Below, in pieces: positions 17,756-30,300 of a stretch of 64,000 bases of DNA. Under the pieces are notes generated by a model that did no database searches, was not told the DNA's origin, and saw only the letters and a program-made list of their open reading frames with translations. A program made the translations under genes and the position numbers. The first letter of the stretch is position 1, and the number at the start of each line of letters is the position of its first letter. The DNA is from Persicobacter psychrovividus (GTDB taxonomy: Bacteria > Bacteroidota > Bacteroidia > Cytophagales > Cyclobacteriaceae): assembly GCF_036492425.1 (NCBI RefSeq), contig NZ_AP025293.1, forward strand, positions 1 through 64,000, given 5' to 3'.

Positions 17756-18445
17756 ATGAAAATAGTATGGAGCCTGATGTTGAGCTTTCTTCTGCTGCTC
17801 AGTACGACTGTTTTTGCGCAAAACGCAGACATCAAAGCGAAGCTTGAACAGTATCATTTTAATAGTGAAAGCCTCACGGAGAATTTAAAAGATGCGGATG
17901 CTAAACATTCTTTTGAATTGAAAAATATTAATACTGCGGGTGATAAAAAAACAGTCACCATTTCTTCTTTTGATCATACCAAACCTGTAGGGAGCAAATG
18001 GCAGTTAATGTCTATTGATGGTAGGGAGCCGACAAAAAAAGAGATAAAAAAGTTTAATAAAGAACATAATACAAAACAAGCGGAAATCAACGGGAAAGTA
18101 GATGATGATTCCTATAAAATCCTGGAGGATAATGAAGATTTTTTAGTGCTCGGGTTTCGTTATGACCGTTCCTCCTTACCTAAAAAATACGCTTTTTTGG
18201 GCGATTGTCAAGGAAAAGCCTATTTGAGTAAGGCAAGTAAGCAACTGGAAAAGGCGACGTTCAATAATTTGAAGGACCTGAAAATTAGTATCATCAAAGT
18301 AAAAAAACTATTGATGATCGTTGATTATGGCCAAGGTAAAAATGGGATCGGTTATTTGATTCAGGATTCAAAATCCAATATTACAGCTAAATTATTAGGC
18401 CAGGAAGTAAAGATGATGGATGAAAATTATTATACTTACAAATAG
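17756..18445 (+). CDS. Secreted protein of unknown function
   Basis: 229 residues with a clear signal peptide (MKIVWSLMLSFLLLLSTTVF, cut near FAQ). The mature part is Lys-rich, with about two beta-rich halves; no domain or catalytic motif is recognised. The coding sequence is visibly more AT-rich than the flanking operons. It is monocistronic: divergent from the TetR gene and 81 bases before the oxidoreductase gene. Its size and leader resemble the unknown secreted protein at 46552-47238, but I see no convincing sequence match. Confidence 0.7.
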   Translation: MKIVWSLMLSFLLLLSTTVFAQNADIKAKLEQYHFNSESLTENLKDADAKHSFELKNINTAGDKKTVTISSFDHTKPVGSKWQLMSIDGREPTKKEIKKFNKEHNTKQAEINGKVDDDSYKILEDNEDFLVLGFRYDRSSLPKKYAFLGDCQGKAYLSKASKQLEKATFNNLKDLKISIIKVKKLLMIVDYGQGKNGIGYLIQDSKSNITAKLLGQEVKMMDENYYTYK

Positions 18446-18526
18446 TAGGTTTTATTAATTTTGACTAAATTATTGCGATAATTATAGATCGTTATTCGTG
18501 ATCCAACTTCAACCTAACACCATAAT

Positions 18527-19492
18527 ATGAACATGAATGCATTGACCTTTTCTTCTTTTGGTGACGCGGAGGTCTTGGAATATATAGAGGTCCCCAAGCC
18601 TAAAATTGCCAAAGGAGAGGTCTTGATCCAAATGAAAGCGATTGGGCTTAACTTTGCGGATATCTACCGACGCAAGGGGCATTATCACCTGAAAGGTGAA
18701 CCCCCTTATATTGCGGGTTATGAAGGCGCAGGGCAGGTGGTGGAAAGTAAATCCTCCCAACTGAATGTGGGCGATAAGGTGGCTTTTGCGGATGTACCTT
18801 TTGCCAATGCTGAATTTGTGATGGCACACGAAGACCATGTGATCATTCTTGAAGACCATGTGCCATATCAGTTGGCTGCTTCCTTGCTGTTGCAGGGCAT
18901 GACGGCCCATTACCTTTGCCACGACAGCCATTTGATACAACCCAAAGAGGTGGTGGTGATTCATGCCGCCGCGGGTGGTGTTGGTCAGCTTCTTCTACAG
19001 ATGTGTAAAATGAGAGGCGCAACCGTTATTGGTTTGAGCCGCTCAGCAATGAAGCTCGAAAAAATTAAGGAACTTGGCGCAGACCATGCCTTACTACTGA
19101 CCGACAAGTGGGCGCAAGATGTGCTCCATATTACGGAAGGGGAAGGCGTAGATGTGGTTTACGATAGTATTGGTGCAACGCTCAACGACAGTATTGCGGT
19201 AACCAAAGAGAAGGGGACAATTGTGTTTTATGGCATGAGCGGTGGAGATCCTGCCCAGGTTGATCCCCGAGTTTTAATGGATGGCAGTAAAAAGCTGGTC
19301 GGAGGTGATTTGTGGAGCTACCTGAAAACTTCCCAGGATCGAGCCTTCAGGGCACACCGATTATTTCAGTGGATTTTTGATGCTAAACTTGTTGTGGCGC
19401 CCCCTGAAGTTTTTGAACTGGAGGAAGGCGAACAGGCGCATGAATTTCTGGAAAGTGGGAAGTCTGAGGGGAAAGTGTTGCTTGTTCCGTAG
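18527..19492 (+). CDS. NADPH:quinone oxidoreductase (zinc-independent MDR family)
   Basis: 321-residue medium-chain dehydrogenase/reductase of the QOR type. GroES-like N-terminal domain (1-120) with LNFADIYRRKGHY and AGYEGAGQV, as in quinone oxidoreductases; Rossmann domain with dinucleotide motif AAAGGVG (147-153); later VYDSIG and GTIVFYG. The Cys/His ligands of zinc alcohol dehydrogenases are absent. It would reduce quinones or related electrophiles with NADPH in the cytoplasm. Start could be Met1 or Met3. A terminator follows at 19594. Confidence 0.9.
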   Translation: MNMNALTFSSFGDAEVLEYIEVPKPKIAKGEVLIQMKAIGLNFADIYRRKGHYHLKGEPPYIAGYEGAGQVVESKSSQLNVGDKVAFADVPFANAEFVMAHEDHVIILEDHVPYQLAASLLLQGMTAHYLCHDSHLIQPKEVVVIHAAAGGVGQLLLQMCKMRGATVIGLSRSAMKLEKIKELGADHALLLTDKWAQDVLHITEGEGVDVVYDSIGATLNDSIAVTKEKGTIVFYGMSGGDPAQVDPRVLMDGSKKLVGGDLWSYLKTSQDRAFRAHRLFQWIFDAKLVVAPPEVFELEEGEQAHEFLESGKSEGKVLLVP

Positions 19493-19593
19493 CTCAAATC
19501 CGAGTGATGAAAGTGGGGGGAATGGCCATCTCTACTGATTAATATAAAATCATTTGTTATTATTTGACGATCGTGTTTGATTTTTCAAATCAA

Positions 19594-19630
19594 GAAAAAA
19601 AGACTGCACCTAAAATGCGGTCTTTTTTTT
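19594..19630 (+). terminator. Rho-independent terminator
   Basis: A-rich lead, stem AAAGACTGCA / TGCGGTCTTT (one G-T pair) with a 7-base loop, then T8. Confidence 0.78.
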
Positions 19631-19718
19631 GTTCCCTAAGCATTCAAGTATCATATTTGCAGCCATTTTAAAAAATAGGAGGAGAAATCGTCTCCTGAAA
19701 AATATTCAAACGGAATAA

Positions 19719-21095
19719 ATGGCAAAACTTACCGAAGGGAAAATACTGCAAAGTATTGTGAAATTGGGGCTTCCTATTATGGGGGCATCCTTTGTGCAGA
19801 TGGCTTACAACATGGCGGATATGGCCTGGTTGGGTCATGTAAACAGTGAAACCGTAGCCGCAGTGGGCGTTTCATTGTTTTTTATCTGGTTTTTCAACTC
19901 CTTGTTGATGACCACCAAAATCGGTGCGGAGGTGACCGTTTCTCAGGCCGAAGGCGCCAAAGATTATGAAACCTCCAATCGGTCCGCTTTTACGGCATGG
20001 TCCTTAGGGGTGATACTTTCAGTGGTGGCATCTGTCATCGTTTATATATTTGCACCGAAATTACTGGCGCTGTTTAATTTCGACAAGCCTGAAGTTGCCC
20101 AGATCGGAACCACCTATTTGCGATGGTGTGCGCTGGGCTTCGTCTTTGCTTTTGGCAACCCCACACTTTCTGGTGTATTGAATGGCAAGGGCAATAGCCG
20201 CGTGCCATTTGTGCTGATCAGTATAGGATTGGTACTGAATATTATCCTTGATCCTTTGATGATATTCGGCTATGGATTTGTACCTGCAATGGGTGCTAAA
20301 GGTGCGGCAATTGCCACCGTTTTAACACAGGTATTGGTATTTGCCGGTTTCATCTTTTATTATCTGAAGCACGAGATTCAGCATCATGCTTTCTGGAAAT
20401 TTGACTTTCAGATTGCCAAGCGCATCTTTAAAGTCGGAGGGCCTGCAGCAGTTCAGAATGCCCTGTTCTCGGTTTTTTCGATGGTTTTGGCGCGCATTGT
20501 CGCGGTATATGGTGCCGACGCCGTTGCCGTTCAGAGTATCGGTATTCAAATTGAAGCCCTTTCCTGGATGACCGCCCTTGGGATTTCCACGGCCTTATCT
20601 TCTTTTGTTGGGCAGAATTTTGGCGCACAGAAACACGACCGTATTCGCAAAGGGGTGAAATATTCGCTCTTGGTGATGAGTGCGTTCGGCATTTTCATCT
20701 CGGTGCTGTTTATGTTTGGCGGAAGTAACATTTATAAAATATTCATTGGTGAAGCGGCCGCTCAGTTGCTTGGCGGTAAATACCTGTTCATCCTTGGGGT
20801 ATCACAGTTATTTATGATCTATGAGATTACGGGTTCAGGCTTGTTTTATGGCTTGGGGAAAAGTCAAATTCCTTCCGTAGTCGGGATCGTATTTACAGGT
20901 CTTCGGATTCCGTTGGCGTTGTTTTTAGCACATCAGATGGACATGGGCGTTTATGGCGTTTGGTGGAGTGTCAGTATTTCATCCTTTGTAAAAGGGACTG
21001 TTATTCTTGGGCTGACCGTTCGAATGCTGAAAAAAATGAAGCATCAGGAGCAGGAAAGCATCGATGTGGAATTGCCTGAAGTTGCGCTAAGCTAA
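19719..21095 (+). CDS. MATE-family multidrug/metabolite exporter
   Basis: 458-residue inner-membrane antiporter with about 12 TM segments in two MatE halves (about 12-210 and 235-440). Family features include PIMGASFVQMAYNMADMAWLG at the start of TM1 (shown up to 20 residues as PIMGASFVQMAYNMADMAW), the loop NGKGNSRVPF and FVGQNFGAQ in the second half. It would export cationic organic compounds using a Na+ or H+ gradient; the substrate is not predictable. A small hairpin (AGGAG...CTCCT) lies about 25 bases before the ATG. Monocistronic, with a terminator at 21123. Confidence 0.9.
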   Translation: MAKLTEGKILQSIVKLGLPIMGASFVQMAYNMADMAWLGHVNSETVAAVGVSLFFIWFFNSLLMTTKIGAEVTVSQAEGAKDYETSNRSAFTAWSLGVILSVVASVIVYIFAPKLLALFNFDKPEVAQIGTTYLRWCALGFVFAFGNPTLSGVLNGKGNSRVPFVLISIGLVLNIILDPLMIFGYGFVPAMGAKGAAIATVLTQVLVFAGFIFYYLKHEIQHHAFWKFDFQIAKRIFKVGGPAAVQNALFSVFSMVLARIVAVYGADAVAVQSIGIQIEALSWMTALGISTALSSFVGQNFGAQKHDRIRKGVKYSLLVMSAFGIFISVLFMFGGSNIYKIFIGEAAAQLLGGKYLFILGVSQLFMIYEITGSGLFYGLGKSQIPSVVGIVFTGLRIPLALFLAHQMDMGVYGVWWSVSISSFVKGTVILGLTVRMLKKMKHQEQESIDVELPEVALS

Positions 21096-21122
21096 TCAAC
21101 AGACGAACAAAAAGAACAAATG

Positions 21123-21153
21123 AATCCTCTGCCTCAGGCAGGGGATTTTTTTT
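21123..21153 (+). terminator. Rho-independent terminator of the MATE gene
   Basis: 10-bp stem ATCCTCTGCC / GGCAGGGGAT, 3-base loop, T7. Confidence 0.82.
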
Positions 21154-21391
21154 GCCTAATACTGAATATCGAAAGCAATGACATGAATTTGTGTTGGAAA
21201 TGGAGATTAGATTTATATCGAAAAAAATCTTTTTTACCGTCTATTTCATCTCTTTACTTGTATAGTGCAATTAATAATTAATAATTGTCATTTAAAAAGG
21301 TAGGGATTAAACGGCTCAGATTTGATGGCATATTGTTTGAATAGGGGCTCTTTATACATTAAATACTGATATTCAGTTGTTTCAATAGCCA

Positions 21392-24300
21392 ATGACTCCA
21401 GTTAATCATGATTTTAAGGTAAGATGTAAATATTTTCAGCTTACTTTCGTACTATTTCTTTTACTGTTAGGTGCAGCCTTTAAAGTGAAGGCGCAGGAGA
21501 GTAACATTCATTACATCCCTCCTTTTTTCTGTGAAAAAACTGTCGATGGGCATTCCTATGACCATTTTTTGAAAGGGCACAACAGAAACCTTAAAATTCA
21601 GGCAGATATCAATGAGCATTTCGCCATTCTTTCGACCAATCAGCAGGAAGAAATGGAAGTCTCGATGAGCATCTTTGAAAATGGGGTGTTGCGCCCTGTA
21701 AAAACATTCACCATTTCAGAATCGAACCCTGCACGGATAAAACTGGCAGATTATAATAGCAGCAGTCGTTCTCACAACAAGGTCAATATTTCCTCCATTT
21801 TTGGAGACCAGAAAGCCTCCTTTACCATAGGCAGTGGCGCGGAAGGAGTGAATAAAGAGCTCAAGATTAAGGATGTGCTTTTGGTGAATGAAAAGCAGCT
21901 CCTCGGGCAGCGCATTTCAGGTGGTGGCCTGGTATTTAAATCCCTCAATCCACTTAAAAGTTTCTTTGTCAATATTACGCATTTGAGTAATCCGCAAGCA
22001 GGAATTTTAACCTCCAAAGGGGAGTTTGCGGCAGGAACGGACTTTTACACCGGTAATATGGTCTGTAGTGCCACCAACGATTCCCGACGGAATGATTTTA
22101 TCTCCATTCTCGCTTTGGAAGACGCTACACAGGTGACCATTTCAAATAAAAATGGCTTTGACTTCTACAACCCCAAAACACGAAAATATGATTTGCTTGG
22201 CAGCAGCCATCAGAAAACGATTGTCCTGAACAAAGGGGACAGCTATGTGCTGGGCTATCACTTTGGAGATGCTTCAGACAAGGATCGTTTTGCGAACCGC
22301 AAAGTGCCGGATATTAACGCTATTATTGGGACGCACCTGCATACCAATGGGCGAAAGATTGTGGTGAATGCAGGGGCCTGGTGTGGTGGTGGTGGCAAAA
22401 ATTATGGCCACGATATCGGGATGGATCAGTTGGTGCCGACAAATTTGGTGGGGAACTCCTACATTATTGCGCGTGGACCAAGTGGCAGCCAATGGCCAGA
22501 AATTGAACAAGTGTTGGTGGTGGCCACCAAAGACCACAGTAGCATTTCGGTGAATGGACATCAGGTAAGGGAGACAAAGGATGCTGGGCAATATTGGATC
22601 ATCAAGAATAAAGATTATAAATCCAATGGCGGCGGGGAGAAATACATGTACATTTCTTCTGACGATCCCATTTATGTATATCAGACCACGGCAGGATCCG
22701 ACGACCATAGGGTTGGTAGAAATACGCCGGGAATGTTTTTGGTACCCAGACTGAATTGTAATGGGGCTCATGAGGTCAGTATTTCTTACGCCAACACCCT
22801 TGGCCGACCGGAATTGAGGGTTATTGCACTGACGGATAAAATTTCCTATCAGATTGACGGTGGGGAAGTTCACCGCCTGAGCAATGCAACACAAGTGAAA
22901 GAGGGAGCACAGGAGGAAACGCTGCCCAGTGGAAAGGTGGTGAAGAAGCCCTGGTATGTTTTTAAACTTCGTGGTATTGATAAGGCATCGGGCATCCACG
23001 TCTGGGCTGATGACAAAGACAGCCCTGTGAATGTGGCCCTGACCATTCATGATTCCAGTATTGGTGCCGGAGGTTTTTATTCTGGCTTTGGAACCGTCCC
23101 TTATACCAACCTGAGTGCTGGTGTGGATACTCAAGGGGTACAGGCCAAAAATGCGAGTGTGTTGATTAAGGATGCGGTCAAGGATTACGATTATCAGTGG
23201 TATAAAGACGGGCAGTTGATGTCTGATTTCTCTGGGAAAAACAAGGCGAAGTTACCGCTGAAAACACCCGGAGAGTATGTTGTTGTGGCCAAAACCACCT
23301 GTGGCAGCCGTACTTATCCTTCCAAGGCGGTGCGGGTGATGCCCAATTTGAAGCTTGATATGGACACTGTTCATGTCAATGAAAAAGATGGTATGGTGAA
23401 GCTTGTGTTAAAGCGACTTCAGGACTCCCAAAAGGACATTACTTTTGATTATGCGTTACTGAACCAAACCACCACTAAAGACCAGGACATTGTCCTTAAC
23501 ACTACCGCTACGGGACTGATAAGGCCACAAGATCATGAATTCCCGATCAGTCTTAAACTGATCGATGATGACCAGAACGAAGATCAGGAGCAGGCTTTTC
23601 TGAAAATATACAATATCAAAAATGCCGTTACTGGCATTGCCAATGGGACGGTGATCTTTCCGATTATCATAGATGATGACGACCCTGAGCCTTCGCTGGT
23701 GGTTTCATCAAATACCTTTGAACCTGTCGAGGGGCAAAACGACCGTGTGGTGGTGAATTTTGACCTCAGCAATGGGAAATCAGGGTTTTCAGGCTCTTCA
23801 AAACCCATCAGTTTTCATTATCATTTAGCACCTGCCGGGGCGCATCCTGCCAATGCCACCGATTACCAAATGGGGGCGAATCAGCCTGCTGAGGCAACGG
23901 TAAAATTTGCCCCGGGGGAAACGCATAAATCGATCTCTTTTGCCATTAAGGATGATCAGTTGGCAGAGCTTGATGAGGGCCTGGAACTGACGGTCGGTTC
24001 GGCAACCCATGTCAAAGGAATCAAAAAAGAGGGGACAACAGGGGAGCGCGATCAGCTGACGATCCCGATCACGATCAAAGACAATGATCAGGCGAAAATC
24101 TTTCTTTCCGCCTTGCCGGTAACTGAGGGCGACCCAGTGAAATTTCATGGGCAGGTGATGATCAACGGCGCCGAGGGGCAAAGTCAGGAACCCATCACGT
24201 TTCAGTATTACCTCAAAGGAGGTTCGGCGGAAATGGCCACAGACCTGAATGCCCCAAAAGATGGAGCGCACGATTTTGTGGGCTCTTCAGCAGTAAAAAC

Positions 24301-27300
24301 TTTTACGGTAAAACCGTTTACAAAATCTTTTGAACTCACCACTTGTCCTACTTTGAAGGATCGGGTGAAAGAATCTGCAGAAGTATTTTCTTTGTTTGCA
24401 GACCATTACAAACAGGCAGATGCCGCCAACTCTACGCATCAGGTAGATGCGGTGATCAACGATAAAGACGCCAAGGCAGATTTGGTGGTCGCTTCTATGC
24501 CCATTGTCGAGGGGGATAATCTGGTATTTCATGTGCACCTGACAAAATCTCTGGGGGCGAATCTGAGCCTCAACTATGAGCTCAAGCCCGTCTCGCAGGG
24601 CAATGTGCTGAATCTTTTTCCTTCGGGGAATGCCACTCATTTAAAAGGAACGCTGTTGTTCAAAAAAAATCAGGTGGAAAAAGTCATCAGTATTCCTACT
24701 GCTGATAACAATATCGTGAATGGGAACCATCGGGTACAGCTTCATTTTCATGCGCAGGTTTCGGATATCTTCAATCCGAAGAATACTGTTTTCTCGCAGA
24801 ACATCCTTGATAATGATGTTACGCCAGTGGCAAAAAATGACCAGTTTACTTTTGCGGAAAGTGATGCGGGAGCCCAGTACAATGGCGATGTAAGTGCCAA
24901 TGATCTCGGTAAAACCACCACGCCGCGTTTTACGGTCAGTGCTTCAGACATTGACCGCATGAACCAGCACGGTAAGTTTACCTTCCACCCTGACGGGACT
25001 TTTGAATTCAGCCCTTTTAAAGATTATTATGGGGTTCAGAAGTTTGGCTATGCCCTGCATACCAATGTCGGTACGGTACATGCCACGGCGGTGCTGGAAA
25101 TCACCAATGTGAACGATATGCCTGCGGTACGAAGCGAACAATTTTCAATCAATGAAGGGCAAAAGACGATCAAAAGTTTTGTTGCCTCTGGGCTTGGCGA
25201 TGGGGGCATTCATTTTGAAATAACGAACCCTCCAGTGCACGGACAAGTAAAAATCCTTGACGCTCAGCGGGGGGAATATCAGTATATTGCAAATCAGGAT
25301 GGTTTTGGTGATGACCCTTTTCAGTTCACCGTGAAAGATCGGGATGGCGACCTTGCCGAAGGGACGATCACGATGAAAATCGCCTATGTGAATAATCATC
25401 CTCCGCATGCCAATGATGATCAGGTAACGATCAATACCAACGATGAAGCAACGGTAGATGTGCTGGCCAACGATACTGATGCTGATGGGCAGGCGAAATT
25501 GAATAGTGGTGCCTCGCAAATTACCCAGCAGCCTCAGCATGGAAAGGCCGATTTTGACCTAAAATCTAATCAGGTAATTTATGTTCCTGAGCAGGGTTTC
25601 GCAGGGGTGGATCATTTCACTTATCGATTTATGGATGCCCTCGATGCGCAAAAAACGTCTTTCTATTCCAATGAAGCGACCGTAACGGTCAGGGTGAAAG
25701 ATGTGGAGCCTCCAATGATTAATGCCCAGGATACAACGATTTATATTGGGCATAAAAAGGACGTTCATATAGTTTCAAAGGGTATTTTAATTTCGGCTTC
25801 GGATAATAGCAAAGGCCAGGTTGGTGTTCAATTCAGCCAGGAATTATTTCAGGGGATTGGTGATTTTCCATTGCTGATCACTGCGACAGATCCTTCGGGG
25901 AACCGATCGAAATATGCGGTAACAGTTCATGTGAAGGACCAGACAGCCCCTGTATTTACACCACTGAAAAAATCAGCGGTAGTAGTCAATATTGATGCGC
26001 AGGGGCATGGGGTGTTGGCCTTGTCGGATTTGTATGATACCGTCGTGGATAATGTCGATCCGAAACCTACCGTTCGTGTTTTTTCTGGAAAGCTGACTTT
26101 TGGATCCCTCGATTTGGTTCATCCGCATCAGGAAATCCAGCTTGAAGCAGTAGATCAGTCGGGAAATCAGGCCATTTTGAAAGTGCCTGTGGAGGTCAAA
26201 GATCATATTGCTCCTGTTGTAAAAACAAAGAATATTACCATTAAGCTGAATCAGCAACACAAAGCCCAAATTACGCCTGAGCAAATCAACAACGGCAGTT
26301 TTGATAATAGTGGGATTGCTCCCGAGCTGTCCCTTGACCGCCATCAGTTTACAGCAAAAGATGCAGACCTTCAATTGGTATTCCTGACCGCCAAAGATGG
26401 TTCGGGCAATGTCGCTCACCAGCCTGCAAAGGTACGGATTGTCGATGAGCATGCCCCAAACCCCTATGCAAAGGACCTTCTCGAAGCCCATTTGAATACC
26501 TGGAGTAGTTGGGGGGAAATGGCCAAGCCGATGGTGGTCGCTTTGAACCCCGAAGGGAAGGCCGTGCTTGAAATGTCGCAGGTAAAAAATACGCTGGGCC
26601 AACCGGAAAAGGTAAAGACTTTAGCGGTCAATCAGCAGGTATTTGCACATACGGGTGAGTTTCCTGTGGTTTTCACGATCAACGATTCTGTGAAGGTGAA
26701 ATCCACCGTTGCAGTGGTCGATTATCAGTCGCCACAATTGAAGCTCAATGGCGCAACCGTTTACCTCAATCAGGCGGGAGAGGCCAAGGTTTCACCTGCG
26801 GAAATGTCGCAGCTTTTTGCGGGTACAACCGATAACAGCCAGGGGCCTTTAACTTACAGTATTGGGCAGCAGATTTTTCATACTGCGGGAACCTTCAAGG
26901 TGAAAGCCGCTGCGAAGGACGCTTTTGGTAATGTGGCCAGTGGAGAAAGCGTCATCACGGTGATTGATAGTATCGCTCCGAAGGTAAGTTTGAAAAACAA
27001 TGTCACCGTTTACCTTAATGCGGAAGGGAATGTGAGCATTAGCCCTGCGCAATTAATTGATAAAATATCGGATAATGGTGGAGGGATTGCTGAAAAAGTG
27101 CTCAGCCGCGATTATTTTAATGGGCAACAGTTGGGGAATCAGCCAATAGCATTGACCGCCATTGACTATGCGGGAAATAAGGTGAGCCTTGCCACGACCG
27201 TGCATGTGGTGGATAATTTGCCCCCTGTGGTGGAAGCGCACCCGCTGACATTAACACTTGACAGTTTCGGTAAAGTTGAACTTACTCAGCAGGTGATTCA

Positions 27301-30300
27301 GCACCAATTGGTATCAGCCAAGGACAATGCGCATGGGCCGCTGAATTATACTGTGAATCAAACGGCATTTAATGAGGTCGGCACTTTTCCTGTGACCGTG
27401 CAGGTGAAAGATGCCTCCAATAACATCACTTCAGTAAATACAAAAATAACGATTCAAGATAATATCGCACCCGCCTTAAAGGTGAATCCTCAAACGCTTC
27501 AGCTTAATCAGACAGGTGAAGCGGAGATCTCTCCAGTGGTATTGGCGCAGCTGTTCAAAGGGACTTTTGATAACAGCCAGACGCCGATGACTTATCATGT
27601 GGATCAGGTGAAATTTAAAGCCCCAGGGCAGTATAATGTTCTCGCCTCGGCAATTGATGTTTCTGGAAATGAAAGTAGCAAGAATGTATTAATTACCGTT
27701 CAGGATACTCTTTCCCCTGAAATCCAAACAGTGAATCATCAGGTGGTGAGCGAAGTTATTTCAGGTCAGTCGCCTGTGGTAGCCTACCCAGTGGTTGATC
27801 AGAAAAGTCAGTTGGTGCTTCCTTTGGGAAGTGATGGTAAAGTGGAGTTGTCACCTGCTTTGCTTCAGCGTTTATATGCAGGCAGCAGCGACAACAGCAG
27901 TCAGGCGATTGATTTTACCGCAGGCATGAAAACCTTTACGGAGGTTGGGACTTACGTTACACAGCTCACGGCGACGGATTTATCGCAGAACAGCAAGACG
28001 ATAGAACTGAATGTCCGGGTAGTCGATACACTGAAACCTACTTTGGTGCTCAACCCTGTACACCTTACTTTGGGTACTGACGGCAAGGCGGTTTTGACAG
28101 CGGAACAATTGGACCTGATGTTTAAAGGAACGACCGACAACTGTGGCAAAGTAGCATGGGAAGTAGATCAGCAGCAGTTTGGTGGCGTAGGCGATTTCAA
28201 AGTGAAGGTAACGGCGGTCGATCTTTCCAATAATGTAGTGAGCGGGACGGCGATAGTAACGGTGCTGGATCATTCGGCGCCTGAAATCCAAACGGTGAAT
28301 CATCAGGTGGTGAGCGAAGTTATTTCAGGTCAGTCGCCTGTGGTAGCCTACCCAGTGGTTGATCAGAAAAGTCAGTTGGTGCTTCCTTTGGGAAGTGATG
28401 GCAAAGTGGAGTTGTCACCTGCTTTGCTTCAGCGTTTATATGCAGGCAGCAGCGACAATAGCAGTCAGGCGATTGATTTTACCGCAGGCATCAAAACATT
28501 TACGGAGGTTGGGACTTACGTTACACAGCTCACGGCGACGGATTTATCGCAGAACAGTAAGACGATAGAACTGAATGTTCGGGTAGTCGATACACTGAAA
28601 CCTACTTTGGTGCTTAACCCTGTACACCTTACTTTGGGTACTGATGGCAAGGCGGTTTTGACAGCGGAACAATTGGACCTGATGTTTAAAGGAACGACCG
28701 ACAACTGTGGCAAAGTAGCATGGAAAGTGGATCAGCAACAGTTTGGTGGCGTAGGCGATTTCAAAGTGAAGGCAACAGCGGTCGATCTTTCCAATAATGT
28801 AGTGAGCGGGACGGCGATAGTAACGGTGCTGGATCATTCGGCTCCTGAAATCCAAACGGTGAATCATCAGGTGGTGAGCGAAGTTATTTCAGGTCAGTCG
28901 CCTGTGGTAGCCTACCCAGTGGTTGATCAGAAAAGTCAGTTGGTGCTTCCTTTGGGAAGTGATGGCAAAGTGGAATTGTCACCGGCTTTGCTTCAGCGTT
29001 TATATGCAGGCAGCAGCGACAACAGCAGTCAGGCGATTGATTTTACCGCAGGCATTAAAACCTTTACGGAGGTTGGGACTTACGTTACACAGCTCACGGC
29101 GACGGATTTATCGCAGAACAGCAAGACGATAGAACTGAATGTTCGGGTAGTCGATACACTGAAACCTACTTTGGTGCTGAACCCTGTACACCTTACTTTG
29201 GGTACTGATGGCAAGGCGGTTTTGACAGCGGAACAGTTGGACTTGATGTTTAAAGGAACGACCGACAACTGTGGCAAAGTAGCATGGAAAGTAGATCAGC
29301 AGCAGTTTGGTGGCGTAGGCGATTTCAAAGTGAAGGCAACAGCGGTCGATCTTTCCAATAATGTAGTGAGCGGCACGGCGATAGTAACGGTGCTGGATCA
29401 TTCGGCGCCTGAAATCCAAACGGTGAATCATCAGGTGGCTCATGTGGTGTTGCCTGGAGGCGCAAAAGTGATGGCTCAGCCTGTGGTGAATGCGACTTCG
29501 AGTATGACCATAACGCTGGAGCATGCCGACAGTATTGCCATGACACCACAAGTTTGGCAGACGGTCTATGCGGGCACGAAAGACAATGGTGGCAAAGTGT
29601 TTTTCCCCAATCCCAAGGTGTTTCTTGTTCCTGGGGTTCATCATATTCACTTATTTGCCTCAGACAGTTCGGGTAACATCAGTGCGATATTTTCCAATGT
29701 TACTGTGATTGATCACCATACAGTGCCAATTTTAAAGACGCAGCCAGTTTCCATAGCGCTTGATGCACAGGGAGTCGCACATATTTCACCTTTGGTGTTA
29801 TCAAAAATAGTGGCAGGAAGCCAGGATAATAAAGGAGGGCAACTGACCTATAAGCTATCGGAAAAACAATTCAGAACGATGGGTACGCACCAGGTGATGG
29901 TCGAGGGCACTGATGCGCAGGGCAATACGGCAAAGGCGGCTGCGGAAGTAAGGGTGGTCGATACTATGGCGCCATTCCTTCACACGAAAAGCATTTTCGC
30001 CTATCTGAATTCAGCAGGAATCGCAAGGATTACCGCCGAGCAATGTGATAACGGAACGGACGACAACGCTCCGCAAAAACCTGCGCTTTCTGTGAGTAAA
30101 ACCCATTTCCAAACCAAGGATCTTGGAGAACAGTGGGTCAGTTTTTCTGCCGAAGACAGCAGCAAAAATGTGGCTTCGGAAATGGTAAAAGTAACGGTAC
30201 TCGACACTATCGCGCCGATGGTTTTAACCAAGCCTGCAAGGATTATTTTGCGGGAAGATGGAACGGCGCAACTAAGTATTGATCAGGTGGATCGGGGATG

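Noticed and set aside
27952-29650. Antisense frames repeated three times opposite the giant gene
   Set aside because: They mirror the 564-bp repeats and follow the codon structure of the sense gene; no leader or domain is seen.
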